Shown here piece after piece: positions 52,829-61,243 of a stretch of 64,000 nucleotides of DNA. Location of the stretch: the NCBI RefSeq assembly GCF_023740735.1, contig NZ_JAMRXH010000001.1:248001-312000 (forward strand), in the 5' to 3' direction. The notes under the pieces are model-generated. The model saw only the letters and a list, made by a program, of their open reading frames with translations. It had not been told where the DNA came from and made no database searches. The stretch comes from Nocardia sp. CDC159 (GTDB lineage Bacteria; Actinomycetota; Actinomycetes; Mycobacteriales; Mycobacteriaceae). The position numbers and the translations under genes are program-made. How positions within the stretch are numbered: position 1 is the first letter of the stretch; every line of letters starts with the position of its first letter.

Positions 52829-53248
52829 GTGGTGAGCGTGGAGTCGGGGGGAGTGACGGGCCCACCCCGGTGGCGTCGGGCAGTGGTGGTGGCGATGTGG
52901 GTGGGGCTCGCCGGGATCGGGACGACTACGCGGCCGTTCACGGCAGCGGCCACCGCGCTGGTACTGATTCCGGTCGGTGTGCTGCTGGTACTGGTGTTGC
53001 GTCGGCCAGCTGTCCCTAACCGACCGACCTCGCGGCTGCGGCGGGGTATCTACGTCTGGTCGGGGCTGCTGGCTGCCGTGCTGGCCTGGGAGGCGTTCGC
53101 CTATGTCCGGCAGCCGGATTGGACGCAGCCGAGTGCGGAGCATCCGACGCTGTCGACCCTGCTGGATCCGGTGCTGCAGCAGGGACCACTGCGGTTCGCG
53201 GGGTGGCTGGCGTGGTTGTGGGTCGGCTGGCGACTGGCGCGGCGATGA
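52829..53248 (+). CDS. Membrane protein, 139 aa
   Basis: Three to four hydrophobic segments: RRAVVVAMWVGLAGIGTTTR, FTAAATALVLIPVGVLLVLV, IYVWSGLLAAVLAWEAFAYV and WLAWLWVGWRLARR. Loops are basic. GTG 52829 is used (GTG 52832 possible). Its TGA overlaps the ATG of the next membrane protein (ATGA), so the two are made together and may interact. No family that I can name with confidence. Confidence 0.65.
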   Translation: MVSVESGGVTGPPRWRRAVVVAMWVGLAGIGTTTRPFTAAATALVLIPVGVLLVLVLRRPAVPNRPTSRLRRGIYVWSGLLAAVLAWEAFAYVRQPDWTQPSAEHPTLSTLLDPVLQQGPLRFAGWLAWLWVGWRLARR

Positions 53249-53445
53249 GTGAACGGGGTGTTGTCATCGCAGGGTTCGTTGTCCTGCTGGTGATTACGCT
53301 GGGCGCGCTCGCGGTGACGCACCGGCGACACTGTGGTTCGGCGACGCTCGGTCAGACGGTCGCCTACCTGACCCGGACGCGGACCGCGGCCGTGGTCGCG
53401 ATCCTGGCATGGGGATGGATCGGCTGGCACTTCCTCGCCAGATGA
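53245..53445 (+). CDS. Small membrane protein, 66 aa (DUF6186-like)
   Basis: Two membrane segments (VVIAGFVVLLVITLGALAVT and AAVVAILAWGWIGWHFLAR) separated by a short basic loop THRRHCGSATLGQTVAYLTR. The WxWxGWHFL end resembles DUF6186 proteins, recalled from memory. It starts inside the stop of the previous membrane-protein gene. A coupled pair of small membrane proteins suggests a complex; its role is unknown. Confidence 0.62.
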   Translation: MSERGVVIAGFVVLLVITLGALAVTHRRHCGSATLGQTVAYLTRTRTAAVVAILAWGWIGWHFLAR

Positions 53446-53514
53446 CGACGGTGGCAACCGACGCACCGTCATCGCCCGCGACCGCTCGCGCCGGTTCCCG
53501 ATAGCCTTGGCGCC

Positions 53515-54225
53515 GTGGCCCAGGGGAAGGTGCGGTACAACGACTACGACGATTTCGCGCAGTCGTACGCCCGCAACAACGAAACCAATCCGTACAACGC
53601 GCTGTACGAACGACCCGCGATCCTCTCCCTGGCGGGCGCTGTGGGCGGGCTGCGGGTCCTCGACGCCGGGTGCGGGGCCGGAGTGCATGCCGCCGACCTG
53701 ATCCGGCGCGGGGCGATCGTCACCGGGATCGATCGCAGCGCGGGCCTGCTCGACATCGCTCGGCAGCGACTCGGTCCCGCGGTGCCATTGCACCGGGCCG
53801 ACCTCGGCGAACCGCTGCCGTTCCAGGACAACACGTTCGATCTGGTGCTCTCGGCACTGGTCATGCACTATCTGGCGGAGTGGGAACCTGTCCTGGGCGA
53901 ATTCCGCCGGGTGCTCCGCCCCCGCGGCCGGTTGGTGCTGTCCACTCACCATCCCGTCATGGACATGCGGATAAGCGGAAGCGACGACTACTTCGGAACC
54001 TATACCTACACCGAGGACTGGCAACGAGACGGCCGGACGATGCGCATGCGATTCTGGCACCGCCCACTGCGCGCGATGGTCACGGCGTTCAAGGCCTCGG
54101 GCTTCACCATCGACGACATCGTCGAGCCCGATCCGGATCCCGAACTGGCCCACAGCGATCCGCAGTGCTATCGACACCTGACCCGTAGTCCTCAGTTCAT
54201 CTTCTTCGCCCTGACCGCCCATTGA
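53515..54225 (+). CDS. Class I SAM-dependent methyltransferase (UbiE/Methyltransf_11 type)
   Basis: 236 residues. Motif I is VLDAGCGAGVHAADL (about residues 49-63), acidic post-I GIDRSAGLLDIAR, motif II DLVLSALVMHYLAEW and post-III VLRPRGRLVLSTHHP. The C-terminal part (RTMRMRFWHRPLRAMVTAFK) is a substrate cap. It methylates a small molecule; the acceptor is not indicated by neighbours. GTG 53515 is the start. Its 3' end overlaps the convergent DDN-like gene by 29 bp. Confidence 0.82.
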   Translation: MAQGKVRYNDYDDFAQSYARNNETNPYNALYERPAILSLAGAVGGLRVLDAGCGAGVHAADLIRRGAIVTGIDRSAGLLDIARQRLGPAVPLHRADLGEPLPFQDNTFDLVLSALVMHYLAEWEPVLGEFRRVLRPRGRLVLSTHHPVMDMRISGSDDYFGTYTYTEDWQRDGRTMRMRFWHRPLRAMVTAFKASGFTIDDIVEPDPDPELAHSDPQCYRHLTRSPQFIFFALTAH

Positions 54226-54781
54226 CACCGGCCGGATCGAGGTCGACCACGAGCGGCGTGCCGCCTTCGAACCAGGCGCGGTGCAGTTCCAAGATCTTCG
54301 TGCGGCTCGGCAAGCCGCGACGGTGGAAGGCGTTCTCCGCGTAATCGAATGCGTGCACTCGGTCGCACAACGCGAGATAGGCGGCACGGCGTTCGGAATC
54401 GTCGCGCAAGTCGCGTACGACGCCGGTGAAGGTACCGTCCCGCAGGCGCACCGACACGACAGGGTCGGCGCGAATGTTTTTCAGCCACAACGCCCGCTCA
54501 CCTCGGATCGACACCAGATAGGCCCTGTCGCCCTCTCGTATCGCCTTGACGAAAGTCCGGCGGGGCTTGCCGCTCTTGCGACCGGTCGTGGTGAGGACGC
54601 CGACGCCGTGCGGCAGGCGAACGGTGAACCAGACGGAGTGCAACGCCCGCAGCGGCCGAGTGAGCCGCCGAATCTGCCGCAGTGTCGGCGGCTGGTCGCG
54701 ACGACGAAACCGTTCCGGTGTGTAGTCGCCGTCGCGGTATCGCAGTGAGTCGGGAATGGGTCCGATCGCCGGTTCGTTCAT
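54197..54781 (-). CDS. DDN-type deazaflavin (F420)-dependent nitroreductase-family protein
   Basis: 194 residues. The split-barrel domain has GVGVLTTTGRKSGKPRRTFV, GDRAYLVSIRGERALWLKNI and DPVVSVRLRDGTFTGVVRDL, the F420-binding signature order of Rv3547 (Ddn)-like proteins. These enzymes use reduced F420 to reduce quinones or nitroaromatics in mycolic-acid bacteria. An extended C-terminal helix region (VHAFDYAENAFHRRGLPSRT) follows. ATG 54781 (MNEPAIGPIPD) is preferred to a start 19 codons upstream. Confidence 0.85.
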   Translation of the reverse strand: MNEPAIGPIPDSLRYRDGDYTPERFRRRDQPPTLRQIRRLTRPLRALHSVWFTVRLPHGVGVLTTTGRKSGKPRRTFVKAIREGDRAYLVSIRGERALWLKNIRADPVVSVRLRDGTFTGVVRDLRDDSERRAAYLALCDRVHAFDYAENAFHRRGLPSRTKILELHRAWFEGGTPLVVDLDPAGVNGRSGRRR

Positions 54782-54853
54782 GACGCCCCCTGAACGCGAC
54801 TGGGTTGCTTCTCTCAGAATACGGCGAATCCCGACCATGCCCTCGGCTTCGGG

Positions 54854-55153
54854 TCAGCTGTCGCTGGTTCGACCCGGCGATCCCAGCCGGGCGTCGGCGA
54901 GGAAGTCGGTAGCCTCGACGTGGAGTCGTTGCGTCACCGCCGACAGCGCGATCGCGACCGTCTGGCCGAGGCTCGGTGAGATGGCCTGCAGGCGAACCAG
55001 TTCGGTGCCTAATCCTTCGATGTCGATTTGGCAGCAGTAGGGACTGTCGGCGGCGGACCCCCGACGGCGCGGTGCGCCGATGGTGACCAGCACATCACTG
55101 CCCCCGACGCTCAGGCGCCGCGTCGCCAGCACTCCGACCCGATCACTCGTCAT
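54854..55153 (-). CDS. DUF6968-like protein, 99 aa
   Basis: Small beta-rich protein: RRLSVGGSDVLVTIGAPRRR, YCCQIDIEGLGTELVRLQAI, SPSLGQTVAIALSAVTQRLH. This strand-strand-helix pattern resembles the small actinobacterial DUF6968 family, known to me only by pattern. No catalytic residues are evident; the Cys-Cys in YCCQ might bind metal. It lies 72 bp upstream of the F420-type gene on the same strand and may be cotranscribed. Confidence 0.6.
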   Translation of the reverse strand: MTSDRVGVLATRRLSVGGSDVLVTIGAPRRRGSAADSPYCCQIDIEGLGTELVRLQAISPSLGQTVAIALSAVTQRLHVEATDFLADARLGSPGRTSDS

Positions 55154-55551
55154 AGCGGAACACTATGGTGTCCGGGCCCTGTGCGCCGAATCCGGTGGGC
55201 GTGTTGTCGACTGCGTGTCACCCACCCCTCGCCCGCGCGCCCTCCGGCGGGACCACCACCGGCCGAATGTCGAGACGGCCCGCCGCACCGAATGGACGTT
55301 TGAGCAATCCATCCGATGCGACGACCTCGACAGGCGCATCCGAGTTCTCTTCGCAGACAGCCTTTTCGACTTCCTTGCCCGCGCGCACGCGACGACCAAT
55401 CCCGCACCGTCGCGGCAACGAAGGTGTAAACGGGTGTCTCGGCCAGGGTCGTCCGAGATGCCGGACAAATCATTTCGAGAGCGCCACGCGGAAAGGTCAT
55501 GGCCTACACCATGCCCCGACCCGGCCAGGACGATTGACGAACGGGGGGTTG
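55154..55551. other. Gene-poor stretch
   Basis: About 400 bp with overlapping open frames on both strands, none with normal codon bias, a convincing ribosome site or a recognisable product. Composition is less GC-skewed at third positions than in neighbouring genes. It may be decayed coding DNA. I see no RNA gene, repeat or clear promoter. Confidence 0.45.
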
Positions 55552-55944
55552 ATGTATCACGAACCATCGGCGGCCAATATCTGCGGGCACACCGATATCC
55601 GACAGGCCGAACAGATGATGCGAACACACCGCACGTGTCATCCCCGCAATTGCACGTGGAAAGCCCTCGCCGTACTGACACTGCAATCGACCACACCCGA
55701 CTGCACCGAGGAATCCACCGACCACCCCTCCACTCCCGAACAACAGTCCCCAACCGGCGCCGATGACCGTTTCGGACCCCACGCCCAAGGGCTGCTGCAC
55801 ACCCTCGACCAACTGAAGAACGACATGCTGCGCTGCATCCGCCCGGACAACGACGACAGCGACGACCACCCCCCTGCCAGCGGCCGCCGCAATAGCCGTT
55901 CCGAAACGGCAATCGACCTCCCTTCCCCAGTCGTTACCCATTAG
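55552..55944 (+). CDS. Hypothetical protein, 130 aa
   Basis: ATG 55552 follows ACGGGGGG, a weak ribosome site; a later start at MMRTHRTCHPRNCTWKALAV (about residue 22) is possible. That segment, with two closely spaced cysteines and a basic run, looks like a conserved N-terminus of small actinobacterial proteins. The middle is Pro/Thr/Gln-rich and the end has HAQGLLHTLDQLKNDMLRCI followed by an acidic stretch. Codon use is weaker than in neighbouring genes, which agrees with the accessory character of the patch. Function unknown. Confidence 0.45.
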   Translation: MYHEPSAANICGHTDIRQAEQMMRTHRTCHPRNCTWKALAVLTLQSTTPDCTEESTDHPSTPEQQSPTGADDRFGPHAQGLLHTLDQLKNDMLRCIRPDNDDSDDHPPASGRRNSRSETAIDLPSPVVTH

Positions 55945-56062
55945 CCCTGGCGGCCCAATACTCCGACCACCTGCCCCGCCGTCAGAGCCTCTCCTCCTTG
56001 GCTTGTTTCGGTCCGAGCGTTCTCGGCCTGGCGACACGACCTGGTGACCTATACATGCTTAG

Positions 56063-56080
56063 ATACGCATATCTGCGTAT
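56063..56080. promoter_or_regulatory. Palindrome in an AT-rich island (within 55945-56214 gap)
   Basis: ATACGCA (56063-56069) and TGCGTAT (56074-56080) are perfect 7-bp arms around TATC. Flanking ATACATGCTTAG and AGGTATGAA make a ~45-bp AT-rich island that contrasts with the genome. It lies about 135 bp upstream of the O-methyltransferase start. It is likely an operator/promoter; the rest of the 270-bp gap shows nothing else. Confidence 0.5.
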
Positions 56081-56214
56081 AGGTATGAAAGTGCCTGGCC
56101 TGCCCCGATTCACACCCCACCCCTCCCCGCAACCCCTGGAATTTCGGCGTTCTCGGTCGTTGCGAAGCCGCGCATAATCGGGGGGCGGGTACGGTCCGGA
56201 TTTTGGGAGGGCGC

Positions 56215-56991
56215 ATGGGCGGCACGGGGATTGGGGCGCGGTTACGGGATCGAGTGCCGTTCGCGCGATGGTCATGGGTGCGGATGGGGTTGGGGCTGCC
56301 CAACTTTCAGCGGACCGGGCAGGTCGGGGACGGGCGGGAGGCGGCGTTGCGGGATCATGTGCTCGCGCATGCCGAGCCGGGCGATCCGGATGATGTGCTC
56401 GCGACCATCGACGACTTCGCGCGTAACCGATGCATGCTGGTCACCGTCGGCGACGAGAAGGGGCTGATCCTGGACGCGGCCGTGCGGCGCGCGCAGCCCA
56501 GGCAGGCATTGGAATTGGGGACCTACTGCGGATACAGCGCGGTGCGCATCGCGCGGGCCATGCCGCCGGGCGCGCGGCTGGTGTCGGTGGAATTCAGCGC
56601 GGCCAATGCCGAGATCGCCCGCGCCATCCTCGATCACGCGGGGCTGAGGCAGCGTGTGGATGTCGTGGTCGGGCGGATCGGAGACGGCGGGAAAACGCTG
56701 CGGCGGCTGGCGGTCGATCACGGATTCGGTTTCGGCACACTGGATTTCGTATTCCTCGACCACACCAAGACCTCGTATCTGCCCGATCTGCGCACACTGC
56801 TCGCCACCGGCTGGCTGCACGCGGGCACCGTGGTGGTGGCCGACAATATGCGACTGCCGGGCGCGCCGGACTATCTGCGCTATATGCGCGAGCACGAGGG
56901 CGCCAGCTGGCATACCGTCGACCATCCGGCGCACGTCGAATATCAGTCGCTGCTCAAGGATCTGGTGCTCGAGTCGGAATACCTGGGCTGA
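56215..56991 (+). CDS. Catechol-O-methyltransferase-like class I methyltransferase
   Basis: 258 residues. RNRCMLVTVGDEKGLILDAA precedes motif I ALELGTYCGYSAVRIARAMP, the hallmark of COMT-type enzymes. VEFSAANAEIARAILDHAGL, FVFLDHTKTSYLPDLRTLLA (metal-binding Asp) and VADNMRLPGAPDYL follow. Mg2+-dependent methylation of a catechol is the expected reaction. ATG 56215 follows TTTTGGGAGG and is chosen over TTG 56203. A short N-terminal amphipathic segment (RFARWSWVRMGLGLPN-like) could touch the membrane. It is followed at once by a decayed gene. Confidence 0.85.
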   Translation: MGGTGIGARLRDRVPFARWSWVRMGLGLPNFQRTGQVGDGREAALRDHVLAHAEPGDPDDVLATIDDFARNRCMLVTVGDEKGLILDAAVRRAQPRQALELGTYCGYSAVRIARAMPPGARLVSVEFSAANAEIARAILDHAGLRQRVDVVVGRIGDGGKTLRRLAVDHGFGFGTLDFVFLDHTKTSYLPDLRTLLATGWLHAGTVVVADNMRLPGAPDYLRYMREHEGASWHTVDHPAHVEYQSLLKDLVLESEYLG

Positions 56992-57030
56992 GCACTCGGC
57001 ATCGAGCCACACACCGCCCACGCTGGCGGA

Positions 57031-57333
57031 ATGTACCGACTGTCACCGCGGTCTGCATTTCCTGTTCGTCACCTACGTGCTGGTCGGCGGATTTCTGGCC
57101 TGGCGCTGACGCCGGACCATCTGGCCGCACCTGGCGCCATTCGGCCGGGCCTTTCGGCACGGTGCTGTTCGAATTCGAATGCCCCACTGACGTGGCTGGA
57201 GAATTACCTCACCACCGTGCTGTATCCCCGCGACGCACCGGAATTGGTGCGCGTGCTGGTCGCCTTCGCCGTCGCGGCATCCCGGTTCGGCTACTGGCGC
57301 GCCACCCGGCACCGACGGTCGCTGCCCGCCTGA
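57031..57333 (+). pseudogene. Decayed DUF2784 membrane-protein gene
   Basis: The pieces of a DUF2784-like protein lie in order but in different frames. ATG TAC CGA CTG (MYRL) is in frame 1. LHFLFVTYVLVGGFLAWR then runs in frame 2 to a TGA at 57107, where intact relatives have Trp. RRTIWPHLAPF continues in frame 2, FGTVLFEFECP follows in the third frame, and PLTWLENYLTTVLYP and the rest are back in frame 1. About 20 residues expected between LEN and YLT are missing. So at least one nonsense change, several frameshifts and a deletion have accumulated. No function remains likely. Confidence 0.65.
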
Positions 57334-57377
57334 GCCGTACCGCGTTATCCGGCGTTGCCGCTGGGTATTGCCTCAGA

Positions 57378-58481
57378 ATGAACACCGATGCCCCGACCGT
57401 GGGGGTCGAGGAGGAATTCCTGCTCGTCGACGGCAACACCGGGACACCGGTCGCGCGCAACCTCGAAGTGGCGCGCGCGGCGACCGAAATCGGCATCGAA
57501 TTGCAGCTGGAGCTGAGCAGCTGCCAGGTGGAGGCGAGCACCGGCGTGCACACCGAGGCGGCCGCGCTGCTGCGCGAACTGCGCGAACTGCGACGCACCA
57601 TCGCCGACTGCGCCGAGAAGAACAGTGCCCGCCTGCTCGCGGTCGCCCTGCCGCCGACGGTACCGCCGCTGCTGCCGATCACCGAAACGCCGCGCTATCG
57701 CCGGATCGCCGACCGCTTCGGGGTGCTGGCGCAGGAGACGGCGCTGTGCGGCTGCCATGTGCACATCGCGATTCCGAACCGGGCCACCGCCATCGAGGTG
57801 AGCAACTTCCTGCGGCCGCGGCTGCCGCTGTTCCTGGCACTCACCGCGAATTCGGCGATCCACCGCGATGCCGAAACCGGTTATGCCAGTTGGCGTAGCG
57901 TGCAGTGGCGACGATGGCCGAGTGCCGGGCCGCCCCCGCATTTCATGTCCGTGGAGCACTACGAGGCGACCGTGCGCACCATGCAGGCCGCGGGCATCAT
58001 CCTGGATCCGCAGATGGTCTACTGGGACGTCCGCCCATCGGTCACCTATCCCACGGTCGAGATCCGCATCAGCGACGTCCCCGCGACGGTCGAGGAGACG
58101 GTCCTGCTGGCCACGCTGATCCGTGCCAGCGTCATGACGGCCCTGACCCATCTGGCGGAGGGGCGGTCCGCCCCGATCGTGGCCCCCGAACTCCTGCATG
58201 CCGCCTACTGGCGAGCCGCCCACACCGGCCTCACCGCCGACCTGCTCGATCCGCTCGACGCCCGCGTCGCGCCCGCCCGCGTTCTGCTCGGCGAACTCGT
58301 CGACGAGATCGCCCCCGCGCTGGACCGCCTCGGCGAGAGCGAACGCGTGAACCGCTCGCTCACAACGGTATTCGCCCACGGCAACGGCGCGATCCGCCAG
58401 GTGCGCGCCTTCCGGCGGCGCCACCGAACCGAGGACGTCATCGCCGCGATGGCCGAGGCCACGCTGCTGGATTGCCGGTGA
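57378..58481 (+). CDS. YbdK-type carboxylate-amine ligase (glutamate-cysteine ligase 2 family)
   Basis: 367 residues. TVGVEEEFLLVD is the family opening, with metal-binding glutamates. ELQLELSSCQVEASTGVHTE, CGCHVHIAIPNRATAIEV and PTVEIRISDVPATVEETVLL are further conserved blocks. The enzyme joins an amine or amino acid to the gamma-carboxylate of glutamate using ATP. YbdK proteins have weak glutamate-cysteine ligase activity, and actinobacteria otherwise use mycothiol and EgtA for ergothioneine, so the true substrate is unclear. ATG 57378 is the start. It is an isolated gene downstream of a pseudogene. Confidence 0.88.
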   Translation: MNTDAPTVGVEEEFLLVDGNTGTPVARNLEVARAATEIGIELQLELSSCQVEASTGVHTEAAALLRELRELRRTIADCAEKNSARLLAVALPPTVPPLLPITETPRYRRIADRFGVLAQETALCGCHVHIAIPNRATAIEVSNFLRPRLPLFLALTANSAIHRDAETGYASWRSVQWRRWPSAGPPPHFMSVEHYEATVRTMQAAGIILDPQMVYWDVRPSVTYPTVEIRISDVPATVEETVLLATLIRASVMTALTHLAEGRSAPIVAPELLHAAYWRAAHTGLTADLLDPLDARVAPARVLLGELVDEIAPALDRLGESERVNRSLTTVFAHGNGAIRQVRAFRRRHRTEDVIAAMAEATLLDCR

Positions 58482-58537
58482 ACTCGCGACGGCCGCCGCC
58501 ACCGGGCGCCGCCCATCCCCCTACCCCGCCGGTCGGC

Positions 58538-59287
58538 TCAGGCCAGCCGCGCGTTCACGAGATCGGCTACGGCACCGGGGTTTTCGTCGAGGTAGAAATG
58601 CCGCCCCGAAAAGACGGTCAGATCGAATTCGCCGGTGGTGTGGCGTTGCCACTCGCGCATCCGATCCGGCGTCACCGTCGGATCCTCGTCGCCGACCAGC
58701 CCGGAAACGTTGCAGCGCAAAGGTTCTCCCGGCTGGAACGCATAGGTTTCCACCGCCCGGTAGTCGCCGCGGACGGCCGGAAGCACGATCTCGGCGAGCG
58801 TCGGCTCGGACCGCAGGACGGCCACCGACGCCGGATCGTTGGCGAGACGTTCCAGTTCGTCGATCAGTTCCGCGTCCGAGCCCTCGTGCAGCCGGCCCTC
58901 GTACGGGGCGTCGGGGGCGATGCGGCCGGAGACGAACAGGTGAATCGGATCGCGCCCCCGGGTTTGCAACCGCCGAGCGGTCTCGAAGGCGACCGTGGCG
59001 CCCATGCTGTGACCGAACAGCGCCAGCGGCGTCTGCCCCACCGCCAGATCGCGCGCGACCTCCTCGCCCAGGGCCGCGAGGTCGGTGATCATCGGCTCGC
59101 CGAGCCGGTCCTGACGGCCCGGATACTGCACCGCGAACACCGCCACCGCGCCGCCGATGCGGCCCGCCAGCGCGCGATAGGCGACGGCGGAACCACCACC
59201 GGGCGGAAAGCACACCAGCACCGCGCGCGGACCCGGCACGCCGCGCAACTCCCGCAACCATTTCGTGCCGGTGATCTCGGCCCCCAC
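58538..59287 (-). CDS. Type II thioesterase (NRPS/PKS-editing)
   Basis: 249 residues. The alpha/beta-hydrolase fold shows LVCFPPGGGSAVAYRALAGR and VQYPGRQDRLGEP. The nucleophile Ser94 lies in FGHSMGATVAFE; the acid is Asp202 (VGDEDPTVTP) and the histidine His230 (SGRHFYLDEN). Such enzymes release wrong acyl groups from carrier proteins of assembly lines. There is no assembly line in the window apart from the orphan condensation domain 27 kb away, so its partners lie elsewhere (for example a siderophore cluster). GTG 59287 is the start. It follows a TetR gene on the same strand after 35 bp. Confidence 0.88.
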   Translation of the reverse strand: MGAEITGTKWLRELRGVPGPRAVLVCFPPGGGSAVAYRALAGRIGGAVAVFAVQYPGRQDRLGEPMITDLAALGEEVARDLAVGQTPLALFGHSMGATVAFETARRLQTRGRDPIHLFVSGRIAPDAPYEGRLHEGSDAELIDELERLANDPASVAVLRSEPTLAEIVLPAVRGDYRAVETYAFQPGEPLRCNVSGLVGDEDPTVTPDRMREWQRHTTGEFDLTVFSGRHFYLDENPGAVADLVNARLA

Positions 59288-59322
59288 GCATACCTCCCGC
59301 TCGTCGACTCCGCTCTCGCAAT

Positions 59323-59898
59323 CTACTTGCCGCGCAGGGTTTTCACCGCCAGCGCGACATCCTCACCGGTCAGCGGATCGGCGGCCGGGGCCATCATCCC
59401 CATGAGCGCCCAGCCCTGGAACAGCACGAAGTACACCTTGCCGACCGCGCGGGCCGCCTCGGCCGACAGCTCCGGATGCAGCTCGCGCAGCAGTTGCGCC
59501 AGCTCCTCGTAGGCGGTTTCGCAGGCCTCGGCCATATACGCCCGCAGTTCCTCCGAACGCATCACATTGGACGCGTTTTCGAAGCTCAGCTGCAACTGCT
59601 CGCGGTGGTCCCGCACGACGTCGAGCATCCCGTTCCAGGTACCCGCCAGCGATTCCCACAGCGCCGACCCCTCCCCCGTCGCATCGCGGATGGCGGCGTA
59701 CATACCGTCGCCGATCTCTGTGCCGACGGCCTCGGTCACCGCCTCGACGACCAGCCGATCCTTGGAGCCGAAGTGATAGCCGATGGCGGCCAGGCTGACA
59801 CCGGCGGCGGCGGCGATATCGCGGGCGGTCACCTTCGCGAGACCGCGCTCGAGGATCGCCTTGCGAGCGCCGGTCAACAGGTCCTCGCGATTTCCCAT
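59323..59898 (-). CDS. TetR-family regulator of the adjacent monooxygenase
   Basis: 191 residues. DNA-binding part ILERGLAKVTARDIAAAAGV, SLAAIGYHFGSKDRLVVEAV (about 15-56). The C-domain contains YEELAQLLRELHPELSAEAA and KVYFVLFQGWALMGMMAPA. ATG 59898 (MGNREDLLTGARKAIL). It diverges from a flavoprotein monooxygenase, with twin operators in between, a typical ligand-inducible catabolic or resistance switch. The thioesterase downstream may be in the same transcript. Confidence 0.88.
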   Translation of the reverse strand: MGNREDLLTGARKAILERGLAKVTARDIAAAAGVSLAAIGYHFGSKDRLVVEAVTEAVGTEIGDGMYAAIRDATGEGSALWESLAGTWNGMLDVVRDHREQLQLSFENASNVMRSEELRAYMAEACETAYEELAQLLRELHPELSAEAARAVGKVYFVLFQGWALMGMMAPAADPLTGEDVALAVKTLRGK

Positions 59899-59915
59899 GA
59901 GGCCACCCTAGCAGC

Positions 59916-59974
59916 GTCTTAGACATTTGTTCTAGACAATCGTGCAAGTAGCGTGTTACACATCTGTCTAAGAC
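59916..59974. promoter_or_regulatory. Twin operators between tetR and FAD monooxygenase genes
   Basis: GTCTTAGAC (59916-59924) and GTCTAAGAC (59966-59974) are the same palindrome with the centre inverted, exactly 50 bp apart. TGTTCTAGACA (about 59929-59938) is a related third site. They cover the tetR proximal region and the monooxygenase promoter, fitting cooperative repression by the TetR product. Confidence 0.6.
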
Positions 59975-59999
59975 ATCTGAACAAGACAGGATCGCCACC

Positions 60000-61229
60000 A
60001 TGAGCACCCCCACCCACCGCCCCCACATCCTCGTTTCCGGCGGCGGCATCGCCGGGAATGCCGTTGCGCTGCAACTACTTCGGGCCGGAATCACGGTCAC
60101 CGTCGTCGAGCGCGCGGCCGAGCCGCGCGCGGGCGGGCAGGCGGTGGATCTGCGCGGGCCGAGCCGGGAGGTCGCCGAGCGGATGGGGATCATGCCCGGT
60201 ATCCGCAAGTACCAGCTGGACGAGCGCGGCATGGCCTATGTCGACCGGACCGGGCGCGTCTACGCGCGCATGCCGATGGAGATGTTCGACGGCAAGGGCC
60301 CGGTCGCCGAGATCGAGATCGCCCGGGGCGATCTCAATCAGGTTTTGCTCGACGAGGTCTCGGCCGCCGGGCTCACCCCCGGCAGCGGCGCGCTGGACTA
60401 CCGCTACGGCGAGCACATCCAGGCGCTGCGCCAGGACGCGACCGGGGTCGAGGTCACCTTCGCCTCGGGCGGCATCGAGCGGTTCGATCTGGTGGTGGGC
60501 GCCGACGGCGTGCATTCGGCCACCCGGCGGCTGGCCTTCGGACCCGAGGAGCGCTTCAGCATCTACCTGGGTGGCTACGCCTCGTTCTTCACCATCGCGA
60601 CCCCGCCCGGCGTCGAACCCGGTTGGTTCACCACGCATTTCGTGCCGGGCGCCTCGGTCTCGATCCGGCCCGATCGCGATCCGGCGACGTCCAAGGCGAT
60701 CATCACCCTGCGCACCGACACCGATCCTGCCGTGCGCCGCGATGTCGCCGCCCAGCAGCGCCTGATCGCACGGATGCTCGCCGACGCGGGCTGGCACGCG
60801 CCGCGGATTCTCGCGGCCATGGCCTCGGCCCCGGACTTCTACTTCGACGAGCTGGCCCGCGTCGATATGCCCAGCCTGTCCACCGGCAGGGTGACCCTGC
60901 TCGGCGATGCGGGCTTCTGCGGTTCGCCGCTGACCGGGATGGGCACGGCGATGGCCCTGGTCGGGGCGTACATCCTCGGCAACGAGATCGCCGCCGGGCC
61001 GGGCGATCTGCCCACGGCGCTGGCGCGCTACGAACAGCGGCTCACGCCGTTCCTGGACCAGGCCAAGAAGATTCCCGGCGGCGGCCTCGAGTTCATCTTG
61101 CCCGCGTCCCGCATCGGCGCGACTTTGTTCCGCACCAATCTGCGCCTGCTCACCTCGCGGCCGATCCGGCCGCTGGCCGCGAAGCTGTTCACGCCCGCCG
61201 ACGACGGATTCCAGCTGCCGAACTACTGA
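60000..61229 (+). CDS. FAD-dependent monooxygenase (TetX/aromatic hydroxylase type)
   Basis: 409 residues. The FAD-binding GGGIAGNAVALQLLRAG is near residue 14, followed by the conserved ARG in IEIARGDLNQVLL. The DG motif is LVVGADGVHSATRRLAFG, and the second FAD motif is VTLLGDAGFCGSPLTGMGTA. This is the order of group A hydroxylases, which insert oxygen into aromatic or polyketide substrates with NADPH. Relatives include tetracycline-inactivating TetX, but the substrate is unknown. ATG 60000 lies 25 bp after the downstream operator and is probably induced when the TetR ligand, perhaps the substrate, is present. Confidence 0.87.
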   Translation: MSTPTHRPHILVSGGGIAGNAVALQLLRAGITVTVVERAAEPRAGGQAVDLRGPSREVAERMGIMPGIRKYQLDERGMAYVDRTGRVYARMPMEMFDGKGPVAEIEIARGDLNQVLLDEVSAAGLTPGSGALDYRYGEHIQALRQDATGVEVTFASGGIERFDLVVGADGVHSATRRLAFGPEERFSIYLGGYASFFTIATPPGVEPGWFTTHFVPGASVSIRPDRDPATSKAIITLRTDTDPAVRRDVAAQQRLIARMLADAGWHAPRILAAMASAPDFYFDELARVDMPSLSTGRVTLLGDAGFCGSPLTGMGTAMALVGAYILGNEIAAGPGDLPTALARYEQRLTPFLDQAKKIPGGGLEFILPASRIGATLFRTNLRLLTSRPIRPLAAKLFTPADDGFQLPNY

Positions 61230-61243
61230 TCGCAAGGGCAAGC

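Noticed and set aside
57169..57179. TTCGAATTCGAA as a LexA-like site
   Set aside because: It lies inside the decayed DUF2784 coding sequence and lacks the 4-nt spacer of an SOS box.
56430..57377. Fusion of the YbdK-type ligase to upstream sequence
   Set aside because: The upstream frame is out of register with the methyltransferase and with most of the DUF2784 remains; ATG 57378 begins the conserved TVGVEEEFLL block.
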